A stretch of 64,000 nucleotides of DNA from Microbispora triticiradicis. GTDB taxonomy: Bacteria > Actinomycetota > Actinomycetes > Streptosporangiales > Streptosporangiaceae. Shown here piece by piece: positions 46,147 through 54,088 of the stretch (position 1 is its first letter; every line of letters starts with the position of its first letter). Location: positions 1-64,000 of the forward strand of contig QFZU02000007.1 of the NCBI GenBank assembly GCA_003260025.2, read 5' to 3'. The translations under genes were made by a program, and so were the position numbers. The notes beneath the pieces were generated by a model, which searched no databases, was not told the DNA's origin, and saw only the letters and a program-made list of their open reading frames with translations.

Positions 46147-49100
46147 GGTAGCCTCTCCTCCTCGATCCACCGGCGTACCCGCCGGGCGGGCAGCTCCGCG
46201 CCCTTGGCCGCGTACCCCCGCAGCGCGCGGGCCGCGGCCTCGGCCGCCGGGCCGGTGCGCCCGGCCGCGTGGTGGACCTTCGCCAGGTCGGCCAGCACGT
46301 CCCCGCGCAGGCAGGGGTCGTCGGTCCGGGCGAGCAGCTCCTCCGCGCGGGCGGCGAGAGCGCCCGCCGCGCCGTGGTCGCCGTCGAGGGACGCGACCCA
46401 GGCGCTCAGCGCGAGAAGGGTCAGCTCACCGCGGGCCTGCAGTCGCGTGCCCGTCGCGCGGAGCCGCGCCAGCTCTCCCGCGGCCTCGGCGTGACGGCCC
46501 AGCCGCAGCAGCTCGCGCGCCGCGTACAGCTCCAGCGTCCTGGCCGGCTCGGACTGGCCCACCCGGTGGAGGTCGGCCGCCGCCCGGCGGAACAGCGCCT
46601 CGGCCTCGGCGTGCCGCCCGACGAGCGACTCCACCAGCCCGCGCACCTGGAGGACCGCGGCCGCGGCCAGGTCGAGGTGGAGGTCCCGGGCGTGCCGGTC
46701 GGCGGCGTGGAGGACGGCCCACGCCTCGGCGACGTCACCGGCCAGCGCGAGCAGGCGTGCCTCGGTGACCAGGACGGGCAGGAGCATCGCCCGGTCGGCG
46801 CAGAACCTGGCCGACAGACCGGCGCACAGGGAAAGCCCCTCCGCCAGCGGGGTGGGGGACCACTGCGCCAGCTCGCACAACCCGCTGAGCAGGCGGCTCT
46901 CCTCGTACCTGTCGCCGAGGGAGCGGGCCCGGTCCAGAGCCTCGCGCAGCGCGGCCTCGGCCGCCCCGAAGCGGCCCTCGCCGATGCGCAGCAGCGCCTC
47001 CAGGTGGTGGAACCGGCACCAGCCGAGATCGTCGCCGGGGTCGGCGGCCAGCAGGTCCCGGAACGGCTTGGCCGAGGCGGGCCGGGTGCCGAAGCGCACC
47101 GCCAGCGTCTCCCGCTGGACCGCGCACGTGAGCCGGGTGCGCGGGTCGCCCGGCAGCATCCGCTCGGCCATGTCCAGCGCGGCGTACGGCCGGTCGGCCT
47201 CGCCCCGGGCCAGGCCGGCGTCGCAGATGCGTACGGCGAGCGGCCGGTGCTCGGGGTGCCCGGCCGGCAGCAGGTCGCGCCCCCGCTCCAGCAGGGCGAT
47301 GGCCGCGGGCAGGTCCTTGCGGTGCAGGGCCCGGGTGCCCTCGCCGACGAGGGCGCGGGCGGCCCGCTCGGTCAGCGCCGGCAGCAGCGGGTCGTCCGGC
47401 CGCACCTCGCGCTTGAGCAGGCAGGCGGTCTCCAGATGGTGGGTCAGGTCGCCGTGCGACGACTCCTCCCCGGACGAGGACGAGACGGCGGCCTCAGCCC
47501 GCCCCGGGAGCCCGGAGATCCGGTCGGCGAGGGCCAGATGCCACGTGGCCCGCAGGTCCTTGCGGGTCATGGCGTAGACCGTGTCGCGGGTCAGCGTCTG
47601 GGTGAAGTGGAACGACCCCGCCGCCTCCCCGCGCCGGACCAGGCGCCTGCGGATCAGGAGCCCGACCGTCTCGTCGACGTCGAACCGGGTCTCCGGCTGC
47701 GCCGCGCAGAGGACGCCGAGCTGGTCGAGGGTGAAGACGTGGCCGATCGTCGCGGCCCGTTCGAGCACGTCGCGCTCCCCGTCGTCGAGCAGGTCGAGCC
47801 GCGCGCCGAGCAGCGCCTGGATGGTGCGCGGCAGCGGGGCGTCCTCCCCCTCCTCGGCCAGCGTCTCCAGCAGCAGTTCGGCGAACAGCGGGTTGCCGTC
47901 GGAGCTCTCCGCGACCCGCCGGAACAGGGCCGGGCCGGCGGCCACGGCGTGGGCGACCACCTCGCCCTCCGGCGACCGGAGCTCGGCGAGCCCGGCGACC
48001 AGCCGCTCCATCTGCGCCATGTCCAGCGCGCCGAGCTCGAACGCGACGGCACGGCCGACGTCGATCCCCCAGGAGGGCCGCGCCTCAAGCAGCTCGGGGC
48101 GGGCCACCCGTACGACCAGGACCGGCACGTCGACCAGCCACGTCGTGAGGTCGTCGATCAGGTCGAGGAGGGTCGGCTCGGCCCAGTGGAGGTCCTCCCA
48201 GACCACCACCAGCGGCTCGCGCCGGGCCAGCGCCTCGAACAACGCGCACACCGCCCGTGCGATCTCCTCGACGCCCGCGTCCTCTCCCGTACGCGGCGGG
48301 CGTGCGGCGTGCGCGGTCACCAGGCCGCGAAGGGCGGCGCCGCTCGCCGCCTCCAGCGTGTCCGGCCAGTCGTCGCCGAGGGACTCGATCATCTCCGCGA
48401 TGGGGCGATAGGTGATCCCGGCGCCGTACGAGCGGCACCTCCCGGTGAGCACGGTGACCTCGGCGGGCAGTTCGTGGACGAAGTCGCGTACGAGCCGGGA
48501 CTTGCCGATGCCCGGCACGCCGAACACGGTCACCACCCGGCACCGGTGGTCCCGCACCGCCTCCCGGTACGCCGTGCGGAGCCGCGCGGTCTCCGCGGCG
48601 CGGCCGATGAGCGGGACCTGGTCGTCGTCGTCCCCGGCGTCCGGCTCCACCGAGGTCACCCGCCAGGCCCGCACGGGGTTGCTCTTGCCCTTCAGGGTGA
48701 GCGGCGGCACGGACTCCAGCCGCGCCTGGGCGCGGACCAGGCGCGCGACCTCGTCCCCGACGAGGATCTCGCCGACGCCCGCGGCCGACTGCAGGCGGGC
48801 GGCCGTGTTGACGGTGTCGCCGATGACGCGCAGGTCCGCTCCCGGGGTGGGGATGACCACCGCCTCCCCGGCGCTGACGCCGCAGTGCACGTCGAGCCGG
48901 ATGCCGTGCGTGGGAGCGAGGCCGTCGCTCAGCTCCCGCACCCCCTGCAGCGCGGCGTGGGCGGCGCGGACCGCCCGGAGCGCGTCGTCCTCACGGCCGG
49001 CGGGGATGCCGAAGACCGCCATGATCGCATCCCCGATGTACTTCTCCACCACGCCGCCGTGCTCGCTGATCCCGGAGGTGCACGCCTGGTAGTAGCGGTC

Positions 49101-49217
49101 GAGGACGTCCCGGAGGAGCTCGGGATCGAGCCGTTCGGCCAGCTCCGTCGAGCCCACCAGGTCGATGAAGACGACCACGACGTTCCGGCGCGCAGGGCGG
49201 GCCGCCCCGGCGGTCAT
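46143..49217 (-). CDS. Class III cyclase / AAA (STAND-like) ATPase / TPR protein
   Basis: 1024 residues. The N-terminal class III nucleotide cyclase has metal Asp19 (FIDLVGST) and Asp63 (EKYIGDAIMAVFG), and the VIGDTVNTAARLQ helix. The residue usually pairing with the adenine-specifying Lys59 is changed, so substrate choice and even activity are open. The central AAA ATPase has P-loop FGVPGIGKSRLV and Walker B LVVVWEDLHWAEP, followed by about 500 residues of TPR-type helices. Start ATG 49217 is chosen because GGAGG stands 6 bases before it; the TTG at 49235 overlaps that site. First gene of a coupled trio with the S8 protease and GAF protein. A tnpB element abuts its 5' end. Confidence 0.88.
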   Translation of the reverse strand: MTAGAARPARRNVVVVFIDLVGSTELAERLDPELLRDVLDRYYQACTSGISEHGGVVEKYIGDAIMAVFGIPAGREDDALRAVRAAHAALQGVRELSDGLAPTHGIRLDVHCGVSAGEAVVIPTPGADLRVIGDTVNTAARLQSAAGVGEILVGDEVARLVRAQARLESVPPLTLKGKSNPVRAWRVTSVEPDAGDDDDQVPLIGRAAETARLRTAYREAVRDHRCRVVTVFGVPGIGKSRLVRDFVHELPAEVTVLTGRCRSYGAGITYRPIAEMIESLGDDWPDTLEAASGAALRGLVTAHAARPPRTGEDAGVEEIARAVCALFEALARREPLVVVWEDLHWAEPTLLDLIDDLTTWLVDVPVLVVRVARPELLEARPSWGIDVGRAVAFELGALDMAQMERLVAGLAELRSPEGEVVAHAVAAGPALFRRVAESSDGNPLFAELLLETLAEEGEDAPLPRTIQALLGARLDLLDDGERDVLERAATIGHVFTLDQLGVLCAAQPETRFDVDETVGLLIRRRLVRRGEAAGSFHFTQTLTRDTVYAMTRKDLRATWHLALADRISGLPGRAEAAVSSSSGEESSHGDLTHHLETACLLKREVRPDDPLLPALTERAARALVGEGTRALHRKDLPAAIALLERGRDLLPAGHPEHRPLAVRICDAGLARGEADRPYAALDMAERMLPGDPRTRLTCAVQRETLAVRFGTRPASAKPFRDLLAADPGDDLGWCRFHHLEALLRIGEGRFGAAEAALREALDRARSLGDRYEESRLLSGLCELAQWSPTPLAEGLSLCAGLSARFCADRAMLLPVLVTEARLLALAGDVAEAWAVLHAADRHARDLHLDLAAAAVLQVRGLVESLVGRHAEAEALFRRAAADLHRVGQSEPARTLELYAARELLRLGRHAEAAGELARLRATGTRLQARGELTLLALSAWVASLDGDHGAAGALAARAEELLARTDDPCLRGDVLADLAKVHHAAGRTGPAAEAAARALRGYAAKGAELPARRVRRWIEEERLP

Positions 49218-49235
49218 CAAGATCCTCCGTGGCAA

Positions 49236-49255
49236 CCCCCGCCTTCGGGCGGGGG
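49236..49255 (+). repeat. Left-end hairpin of the tnpB element
   Basis: An eight-base-pair perfect stem with a TTCG tetraloop, the type of subterminal hairpin recognised by TnpA(Y1) transposases in IS200/IS605 elements. It lies 19 bases upstream of the cyclase start codon on the other strand. Confidence 0.75.
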
Positions 49256-49366
49256 AGGAATCGGGCTCGCCGCGAAGCGGGGCAGGGGTCGGCGGTTCAC
49301 TGCCAGTTGGAGTTCCATGCGAACAAACATGCGATTCTCGGCCGGGCGGGTGGCATGATGTGCGGC

Positions 49367-50497
49367 ATGGCGCAGACGGTGAAGCGGGCCTACCGGTACC
49401 GCTTCTACCCGACCCCCGAGCAGGCGTGCGAGCTTGCCCGGACGTTCGGGTGCGTGCGCCTGGTGTACAACAAGGCGCTGGAGGAACGCACCCGCGCCTA
49501 CATCGTGGAAGGCCGCCGGGTCTCCTACGCGGAGTCCTCGGCCATGCTCACGGTCTGGAAGCGTAGCGAGGAGCTGGCGTTCCTGGCTGAGGTGTCCAGT
49601 GTGCCGTTGCAGCAGGCGCTGCGGCACCTGCAGGCCGCCTTCGCGAACTTCTTCGCCAAGCGGGCCAGGCATCCGGTGTTCAAGTCGCGCAAGAAGTCGC
49701 GGGCGTCGGCCGAATACACCCGCTCGGCGTTCCGCTACCGGGACGGCCGGCTCACGCTGGCGAAGATGCACGACCCGCTGGACATCGTGTGGTCGCGTCC
49801 GCTCCCGCAGGGGGCGGAGCCGTCCACGGTGACCGTGAGCAGGGACCCGGCCGGGCGGTGGTTCGTGTCCCTCCTGGTCGAGGAGACGATCCGCCCCCTC
49901 GCCCCCGCACGGGACATGGTCGGGGTGGACGCGGGGATCACCAGCCTGGTGACCCTGTCCCGCCCGATCCCCGATCTGACCGACCAGGACGGCAAGGTCG
50001 CCAATCCCCGGCATGAGCGGGCCGGCCACAGGCGCCTGGCCAAGGCCCAGCGCTCGCTGGCGCGTAAAGCGGCGGGCAGCGCGAACCGGGCCAAGGCCCG
50101 GCTGAAGGTCGCCCGCGCCCACGCCCGGATCGCCGACCGGCGCCGGGACTTCCTGCACAAACTCAGCACTCGGCTCGTCCGCGAGAACCAAACGGTCGTG
50201 ATCGAGAACCTCACCGTCCGCGCCATGGTCAAGAACCACTCGCTGGCCCGCGCCATCTCCGATGCCGGATGGTGGCAACTGCGGTCGATGCTGGAGTACA
50301 AAGCCGGATGGTACGGGCGGGAACTCGTCGTGATCGACCGGTGGTTTCCCTCCTCCAAGCTGTGCTCGGCCTGCGGGGCACTGCAGAAGTCGATGCCGCT
50401 GAACGTCCGGGTCTGGGAGTGCACCTGCGGCGCGATCCATGACCGGGACGTCAACGCCGCCAGGAACATCCTCGCCGCCGGGCTGGCGGAGAGGTGA
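49367..50497 (+). CDS. tnpB: TnpB RNA-guided nuclease-type transposon protein
   Basis: 376 residues from ATG 49367 (ATGs at 49355 and 49358 are alternatives). The N-terminal helix-turn-helix-like YRYRFYPTPEQ is standard. The RuvC residues are intact: Asp188 (GVDAGI), Glu280 (IENL), Asp361 (DRDVNAARNI). The zinc finger is C333-x2-C336 and C352-x-C354, with C-x-C in place of the more common C-x2-C second knuckle. Family knowledge: TnpB with its omegaRNA cuts DNA next to a short TAM. No frameshift or truncation, so it should be active. Confidence 0.92.
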   Translation: MAQTVKRAYRYRFYPTPEQACELARTFGCVRLVYNKALEERTRAYIVEGRRVSYAESSAMLTVWKRSEELAFLAEVSSVPLQQALRHLQAAFANFFAKRARHPVFKSRKKSRASAEYTRSAFRYRDGRLTLAKMHDPLDIVWSRPLPQGAEPSTVTVSRDPAGRWFVSLLVEETIRPLAPARDMVGVDAGITSLVTLSRPIPDLTDQDGKVANPRHERAGHRRLAKAQRSLARKAAGSANRAKARLKVARAHARIADRRRDFLHKLSTRLVRENQTVVIENLTVRAMVKNHSLARAISDAGWWQLRSMLEYKAGWYGRELVVIDRWFPSSKLCSACGALQKSMPLNVRVWECTCGAIHDRDVNAARNILAAGLAER

Positions 50498-50622
50498 AAC
50501 GCCTGTGGAGCTGGTGTAAGACCTCAACGAGAGCCCTCTCGGACGAGGCGACCGGCGGTGAAGCAGGAAACCCGACCGGCGACGGTCGGAATCCCCTCCC
50601 TTCAGGAAGGGGAGGATGTCAA
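50350..50622 (+). ncRNA. Predicted omegaRNA scaffold at the tnpB 3' end
   Basis: By analogy with characterised TnpB systems, the omegaRNA spans the tnpB 3' end and the right end of the element. The region after the stop has GAAGCAGGAAACCC and two hairpins ending GATGTCAA, as in other actinobacterial elements. The guide would start at 50623 and read ACGAGCTTGAGCTCCTGG, antisense to the end of the small-protein gene. The 5' limit is approximate. Confidence 0.55.
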
Positions 50623-50831
50623 ACGAGCTTGAGCTCCTGGCCCTCGACCTCGCCCGCGGCCTCGTCCAGGCGGGTCTTGATCGAGTTCAGCAGCTCGACC
50701 TCCGGCCTGCTCAGTTCGGCGAACACCTGCCGCTGCCGCTCGTTGAGCAGGTCCACCGGATGCCCCGCCTCGCGCAGGGCCGTCAGCGGGTCGAACGGCG
50801 CCGGCCCGGTCTGAACGTCGTGGCTGTTCAA
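50619..50831 (-). CDS. 70-residue small protein, possible aroma-sacti-type leader/precursor
   Basis: TTG start at 50831 behind AGGAGG (7-base spacing). 70 residues: MNSHDVQTGPAPFDPLTAL, then LREAGHPVDLLNERQRQV, FAELSRPEVELLNSIKTRL and DEAAGEVEGQELKLV. Predicted as two amphipathic helices with an acidic end. It resembles from memory the small actinobacterial 'aroma-sacti cluster domain' proteins linked to RiPP loci; I cannot verify this. The stop codon TGA comes from the last bases (TCAA) of the tnpB element on the opposite strand, so the native C-terminus may have been longer. A longer form from ATG 50936 is less likely because it starts inside a perfect hairpin. Confidence 0.6.
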   Translation of the reverse strand: MNSHDVQTGPAPFDPLTALREAGHPVDLLNERQRQVFAELSRPEVELLNSIKTRLDEAAGEVEGQELKLV

Positions 50832-50905
50832 CGGCCCACCTCCTGGTCGTGCCTGGCCTGCCGGCCACTGTGGTACGCCGCCAACGGTAGGGACGAGGGG
50901 TTCAG

Positions 50906-50943
50906 GGCCAGTATGGCGGCGCCATGCCGCCGCCATACTGGCC
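50906..50943. terminator. Perfect 16-bp hairpin between SARP gene and small-protein gene
   Basis: GGCCAGTATGGCGGCG (50906-50921) pairs fully with 50928-50943 around a 6-base loop. It is 78 bases beyond the SARP stop and 75 bases before the small-protein start on the minus strand. It can act as a terminator or attenuator that uncouples the small, possibly abundant, peptide from the regulator, or as an RNA processing site. Confidence 0.65.
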
Positions 50944-51020
50944 GCGCGGTCGCCTCGCTCGGCCCCGCCCTGAGAAGCCTCGGCGTGCTCACCGGTCCCG
51001 GTCCGGATGATCCCGGTCCG

Positions 51021-52829
51021 TCAGCGCTCCCGGTTTCCGTGCAGTTCGGCCGCGAACCGGTGGGCGAGCGGTGACATCGCGTACGCCAGGGAGTGGGCGA
51101 CCACCTCGGCGTCGGCCGGGGTCTGCGAGATCGACAGGACGCCGGCCTCCAGGAGGGACTCGACGACCCGCTCGCCCGGTTCGCCGGCGCGGTCCAGGGC
51201 CTCGACGAGCTCCTGGTGTCCGAAGATGGGGCCGCCGAGCGCGCCCAGGGCGAGGAACGCGGTGCGGTGCGGCCACGACGGGTGGGCGTAGGACTCCTCG
51301 AACCGCTGGCGCAGCGACACGTCCCCGGCGACGAACTCGTCCAGCACGTTCGCGGTCCGGTCCAGCCGCTCGGCCAGCAGACTGAGCGGCAGGTGCCACA
51401 GCCCGGCGAGCCGGGCCCCCAGCAGGCGCAGGACCAGAGGTGACAGCCCGTACCTCCGGAAGATCCGCAGGACGGCGGGCAGGTCCCCGGCCACCCGGTC
51501 ACGGCCGATCACCCGGCTCAGGAACTCGACGCCCTCGCTCGCGGACAGGTCTCCGAGACCGATCCGGGCCACCGACTCCAGCCCGCTGAGCCTGCTCCGG
51601 CTCGTCACCAGGACCCGGCTCGACGTGGTGCCGGGAAGCAGCACGCGTACGCTCGCCTCGTCCGGCGCGTCGTCGAGGACCAGCAGGATCTTCCGGTCGG
51701 CGAGCCAGGACCGCCAGACGGACGCCAGCGCGTCGTCCTCGCGCACGCCGGTGACATCCAGGCCCACGCTCTCCAGGATCTCCCGCTGGACGCCGGCGGC
51801 CGGCCGGGGGACGCCGTCGCGCCGCAGCGGGATCACCACGGCGCCGTCCGGATAGCGGAGGGCCAGCAGATGCGCGACGTGTACGGCGAGGGCGGTCTTG
51901 CCGGCGCCCAGCCCGCCCGTGATCACCGTCACGTGGGCGGGCTCCTCGAGGACGCGCCGCACCTCCGTCTCCCGGCCGACGAAGTCGTCGACGTCGCGGG
52001 GCAGCCGGTTCGCCAGGGCCCGTACGGCCCGGGGGCGGGCGGCGGCGCCGGCCAGGCCGGGAAGCCGCGGGGGCGGAGGCCCCTCACCGCGGAGGATGGT
52101 CTGGTAGAGCTGCCTGATCAGCGGGCTGGGGTCGATGCCCATCTCGGCGGCGAGGTGCCGCCGCAGGCCCTCGAAATGGGACAAGGCCTCGGCGGCCCGC
52201 CCGCACCGCGACAGCGCCGTCATCCTCGCCGCGGCGACGCGCTCGCGGGCGGGGAACCGCGCGGCGACGACGTCGAGGGAGCCCAGGGCCTCGACGTGGT
52301 GGCCGAGCTCGATCTCCAGTTCCACCCAGTCCTCGTAGACCGACAGGAAGAGCTCGGTGAAGCGGCCCACCTCGGCGGCGACGAGCGGGACGTGGCGGAA
52401 CTCGACCAGCGGCCGTTCGTGCCACATGCTGACGGCGTCGCCCAGCAGCGTGGCGGCGGACGGGAGGTCTCCGCTCCGGACGGCGGCGCGGCCCGACCTG
52501 CTCAGTTCCAGGAAGCGCAGCAGGTCGAGTTCCTCGCGGTCGGCGCGCATCCGGTAGCCCCACCCCTGGAAGCTGATCCGGTCGCCCACGATCTTGCGCA
52601 GCGCGGACACGTAGACCTGCAGGTTCTTGCGCGCAGTGCGTGGCGGGGTCTCGCCCCACAGACAGTCGATCAACTGCTCCGACGGGATGACCGCGTTCGC
52701 GTGGCACAGCAGGATCGCCAGGAGCAGTCGTTGTTTCGGAGCGCCGATGACCGCGCGGTGATCCGCCACGTGGACCTCCAGCGGACCGAGAATCGAGCAG
52801 TGCAGTCGCGGTGAGATCGCGTCACCCAT
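51021..52829 (-). CDS. SARP/BTAD regulator with NB-ARC ATPase
   Basis: 602 residues. Winged helix: CSILGPLEVHVADHRAVIG, LLLAILLCHANAV, LIDCLWGETPP. BTAD: ELELGHHVEALGSL to LIRQLYQTILRG. NB-ARC: P-loop VITGGLGAGKTALA, Walker B KILLVLDDA, then VLVTSRSRLSGL and a winged-helix end. Unlike the regulator at 20515 it lacks the long TPR tail. ATG 52829 is chosen at the conserved N-terminus; the reading frame stays open upstream but lies antiparallel over the ATP-grasp gene frame. It is likely the pathway activator of the ATP-grasp locus, downstream of the ligase gene by 38 bases. Confidence 0.9.
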   Translation of the reverse strand: MGDAISPRLHCSILGPLEVHVADHRAVIGAPKQRLLLAILLCHANAVIPSEQLIDCLWGETPPRTARKNLQVYVSALRKIVGDRISFQGWGYRMRADREELDLLRFLELSRSGRAAVRSGDLPSAATLLGDAVSMWHERPLVEFRHVPLVAAEVGRFTELFLSVYEDWVELEIELGHHVEALGSLDVVAARFPARERVAAARMTALSRCGRAAEALSHFEGLRRHLAAEMGIDPSPLIRQLYQTILRGEGPPPPRLPGLAGAAARPRAVRALANRLPRDVDDFVGRETEVRRVLEEPAHVTVITGGLGAGKTALAVHVAHLLALRYPDGAVVIPLRRDGVPRPAAGVQREILESVGLDVTGVREDDALASVWRSWLADRKILLVLDDAPDEASVRVLLPGTTSSRVLVTSRSRLSGLESVARIGLGDLSASEGVEFLSRVIGRDRVAGDLPAVLRIFRRYGLSPLVLRLLGARLAGLWHLPLSLLAERLDRTANVLDEFVAGDVSLRQRFEESYAHPSWPHRTAFLALGALGGPIFGHQELVEALDRAGEPGERVVESLLEAGVLSISQTPADAEVVAHSLAYAMSPLAHRFAAELHGNRER

Positions 52830-52867
52830 GGTGCGTTCCTTGGTCCCGGTCTCCGCGGCGACCCCGG

Positions 52868-54088
52868 TCACCGGACGGAACCGGCTGTCCGGGCGCCCAG
52901 CAGGAGGAAGTCGACGAGGTCGAGCGGCGCCGGGGGCACGGCGTTTCCCAGGGCCGCCAGATGGAGCGTTCGTGTCGCGAGCGCGGCCGCCGTGGAGACC
53001 GCGTGTCCCCCGGCCTTCGCCTCGAACCAGCGCCAGTCGCCGTCCGCGTTCACTTCCAGGAACACCACCTCGTCCTTCCTGAGAAGCAGGTCGAAGGCGC
53101 CGTACGTCATCCCCCACAGGCCCGCGAGCCGCCGTACGGCGTCGGCGGCCGCGGGCGGGGCGGCGACCGGGGTGACCGTCACCTCGCCCTCCTCGCGCCA
53201 CGGCGAGTCGGGGGACCGCTTGCCCACGGCGTACGCGTGCAGGGCGCCAGCGACGTGGTAGACCCGCAGCTCGGTGTCGTGTTCGACGTACTCCTGCACG
53301 ATGACGGGGTAGTCGAGGGCGGGCCGGCGCAGCACCTCCTCGCGGGCCGCGACCTCGGGGAAGACCCCGGTCAGGAGCCCGGGCTCGGTCTCGACGAAGT
53401 GCTCCTCGACGACCTTGACGACGACTCTGGGCCCGTCCATGGCGGCCGCGGCCTTCGCCGGGCTGGTGGTGACGACCGTACGGGGGACGCGGACACCGGC
53501 CCTCGCCGCACCGGCGAGCTGTTCCAGCCTGCCGGGCCGGTTGCCGGGCAGCCTCGCCGGGGCCAGCGAGCAGAGCTGGCGGACCAGCGCGTGCCAGGAC
53601 TCGGCGCGGAGGAGGGTCTCCACGGCGTCCGCCGTCGCGGGCATGGCCCGGGGCGAGAAGTGGCGCGCCCACACGACGGTCGGCGCGATGCGGCGGCCGT
53701 CCAGGTCGAGCACACCGCACATCCCGCCGCCGGTCGCCCCGCCGGTCGTGCCGCCCGCGACACCGTTCGCGTCGCCGGCGCCGACCGTGGCGCCGACTGT
53801 GGCGGACAGCCGCAGCGAGGCGATGGTCTCGGCGTCGACGCGCACGCTCGGCACGCCGAGGTGGTGCAGGGCGTCCTGGAGGACGGCGAACTCGGCGCAG
53901 CCCGCGCGGTCGGCCAGCACGACGCAGGGCAGGGCCTCCGCGTCCGGCTCGCTGCCCGGCTGAATGTCCACCGGCCGCCACGACACCGATCCCGGCGTTC
54001 CGCGCAGGTCGACGGTGAGGGGAGGGCCGTACGACCGGGCGGGGCCGGCCGTGCCGGAGACGCCGGAGACGCCGGCGGCGCTCAGCAA
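52868..54088 (-). CDS. ATP-grasp ligase of RimK/MvdD (RiPP maturase-like) type
   Basis: About 406 residues. N-terminal pre-ATP-grasp domain (VVLADRAGCAEFAVLQDAL, then VVWARHFSPRA). The ATP-grasp core is VVVKVVEEHF, YPVIVQEYVEHDTELRVYHV, and the metal-binding FLEVNADGDWRWFEAKAG, a pattern seen in graspetide (omega-ester/amide) ligases, where it reads FLEvNpnGqWlwlE. Such enzymes join side chains of a precursor peptide or add amino acids. A Gly/Ala/Thr-rich stretch (about residues 100-125) is inserted before the core. The TTG 54088 start is weakly supported. It heads the minus-strand locus that also encodes a SARP, a small peptide and a protease. Confidence 0.82.
   Translation of the reverse strand: MLSAAGVSGVSGTAGPARSYGPPLTVDLRGTPGSVSWRPVDIQPGSEPDAEALPCVVLADRAGCAEFAVLQDALHHLGVPSVRVDAETIASLRLSATVGATVGAGDANGVAGGTTGGATGGGMCGVLDLDGRRIAPTVVWARHFSPRAMPATADAVETLLRAESWHALVRQLCSLAPARLPGNRPGRLEQLAGAARAGVRVPRTVVTTSPAKAAAAMDGPRVVVKVVEEHFVETEPGLLTGVFPEVAAREEVLRRPALDYPVIVQEYVEHDTELRVYHVAGALHAYAVGKRSPDSPWREEGEVTVTPVAAPPAAADAVRRLAGLWGMTYGAFDLLLRKDEVVFLEVNADGDWRWFEAKAGGHAVSTAAALATRTLHLAALGNAVPPAPLDLVDFLLLGARTAGSVR

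Larger units (their letters stand above)
49229..50622 (+). mobile_element. IS200/IS605-type element carrying tnpB only
   Basis: No tnpA is present. Left end: perfect hairpin CCCCCGCC/GGCGGGGG with a TTCG loop at 49236-49255. Right end: hairpin CCGACC/GGTCGG at 50572-50589, then an imperfect hairpin around 50591-50617, ending GATGTCAA. TCAA is the IS608-type right cleavage motif, so the right tip is set at 50622. The left tip is uncertain by about 10 bases. It inserted between the small-protein gene (50619-50831) and the cyclase gene. It needs a TnpA in trans to move. Confidence 0.8.

Noticed and set aside
50619-50936. A 105-residue form of the small protein starting at ATG 50936
   Set aside because: That start lies inside the perfect hairpin and lacks a ribosome binding site, while TTG 50831 has AGGAGG at good spacing; the extra N-terminus is low complexity.
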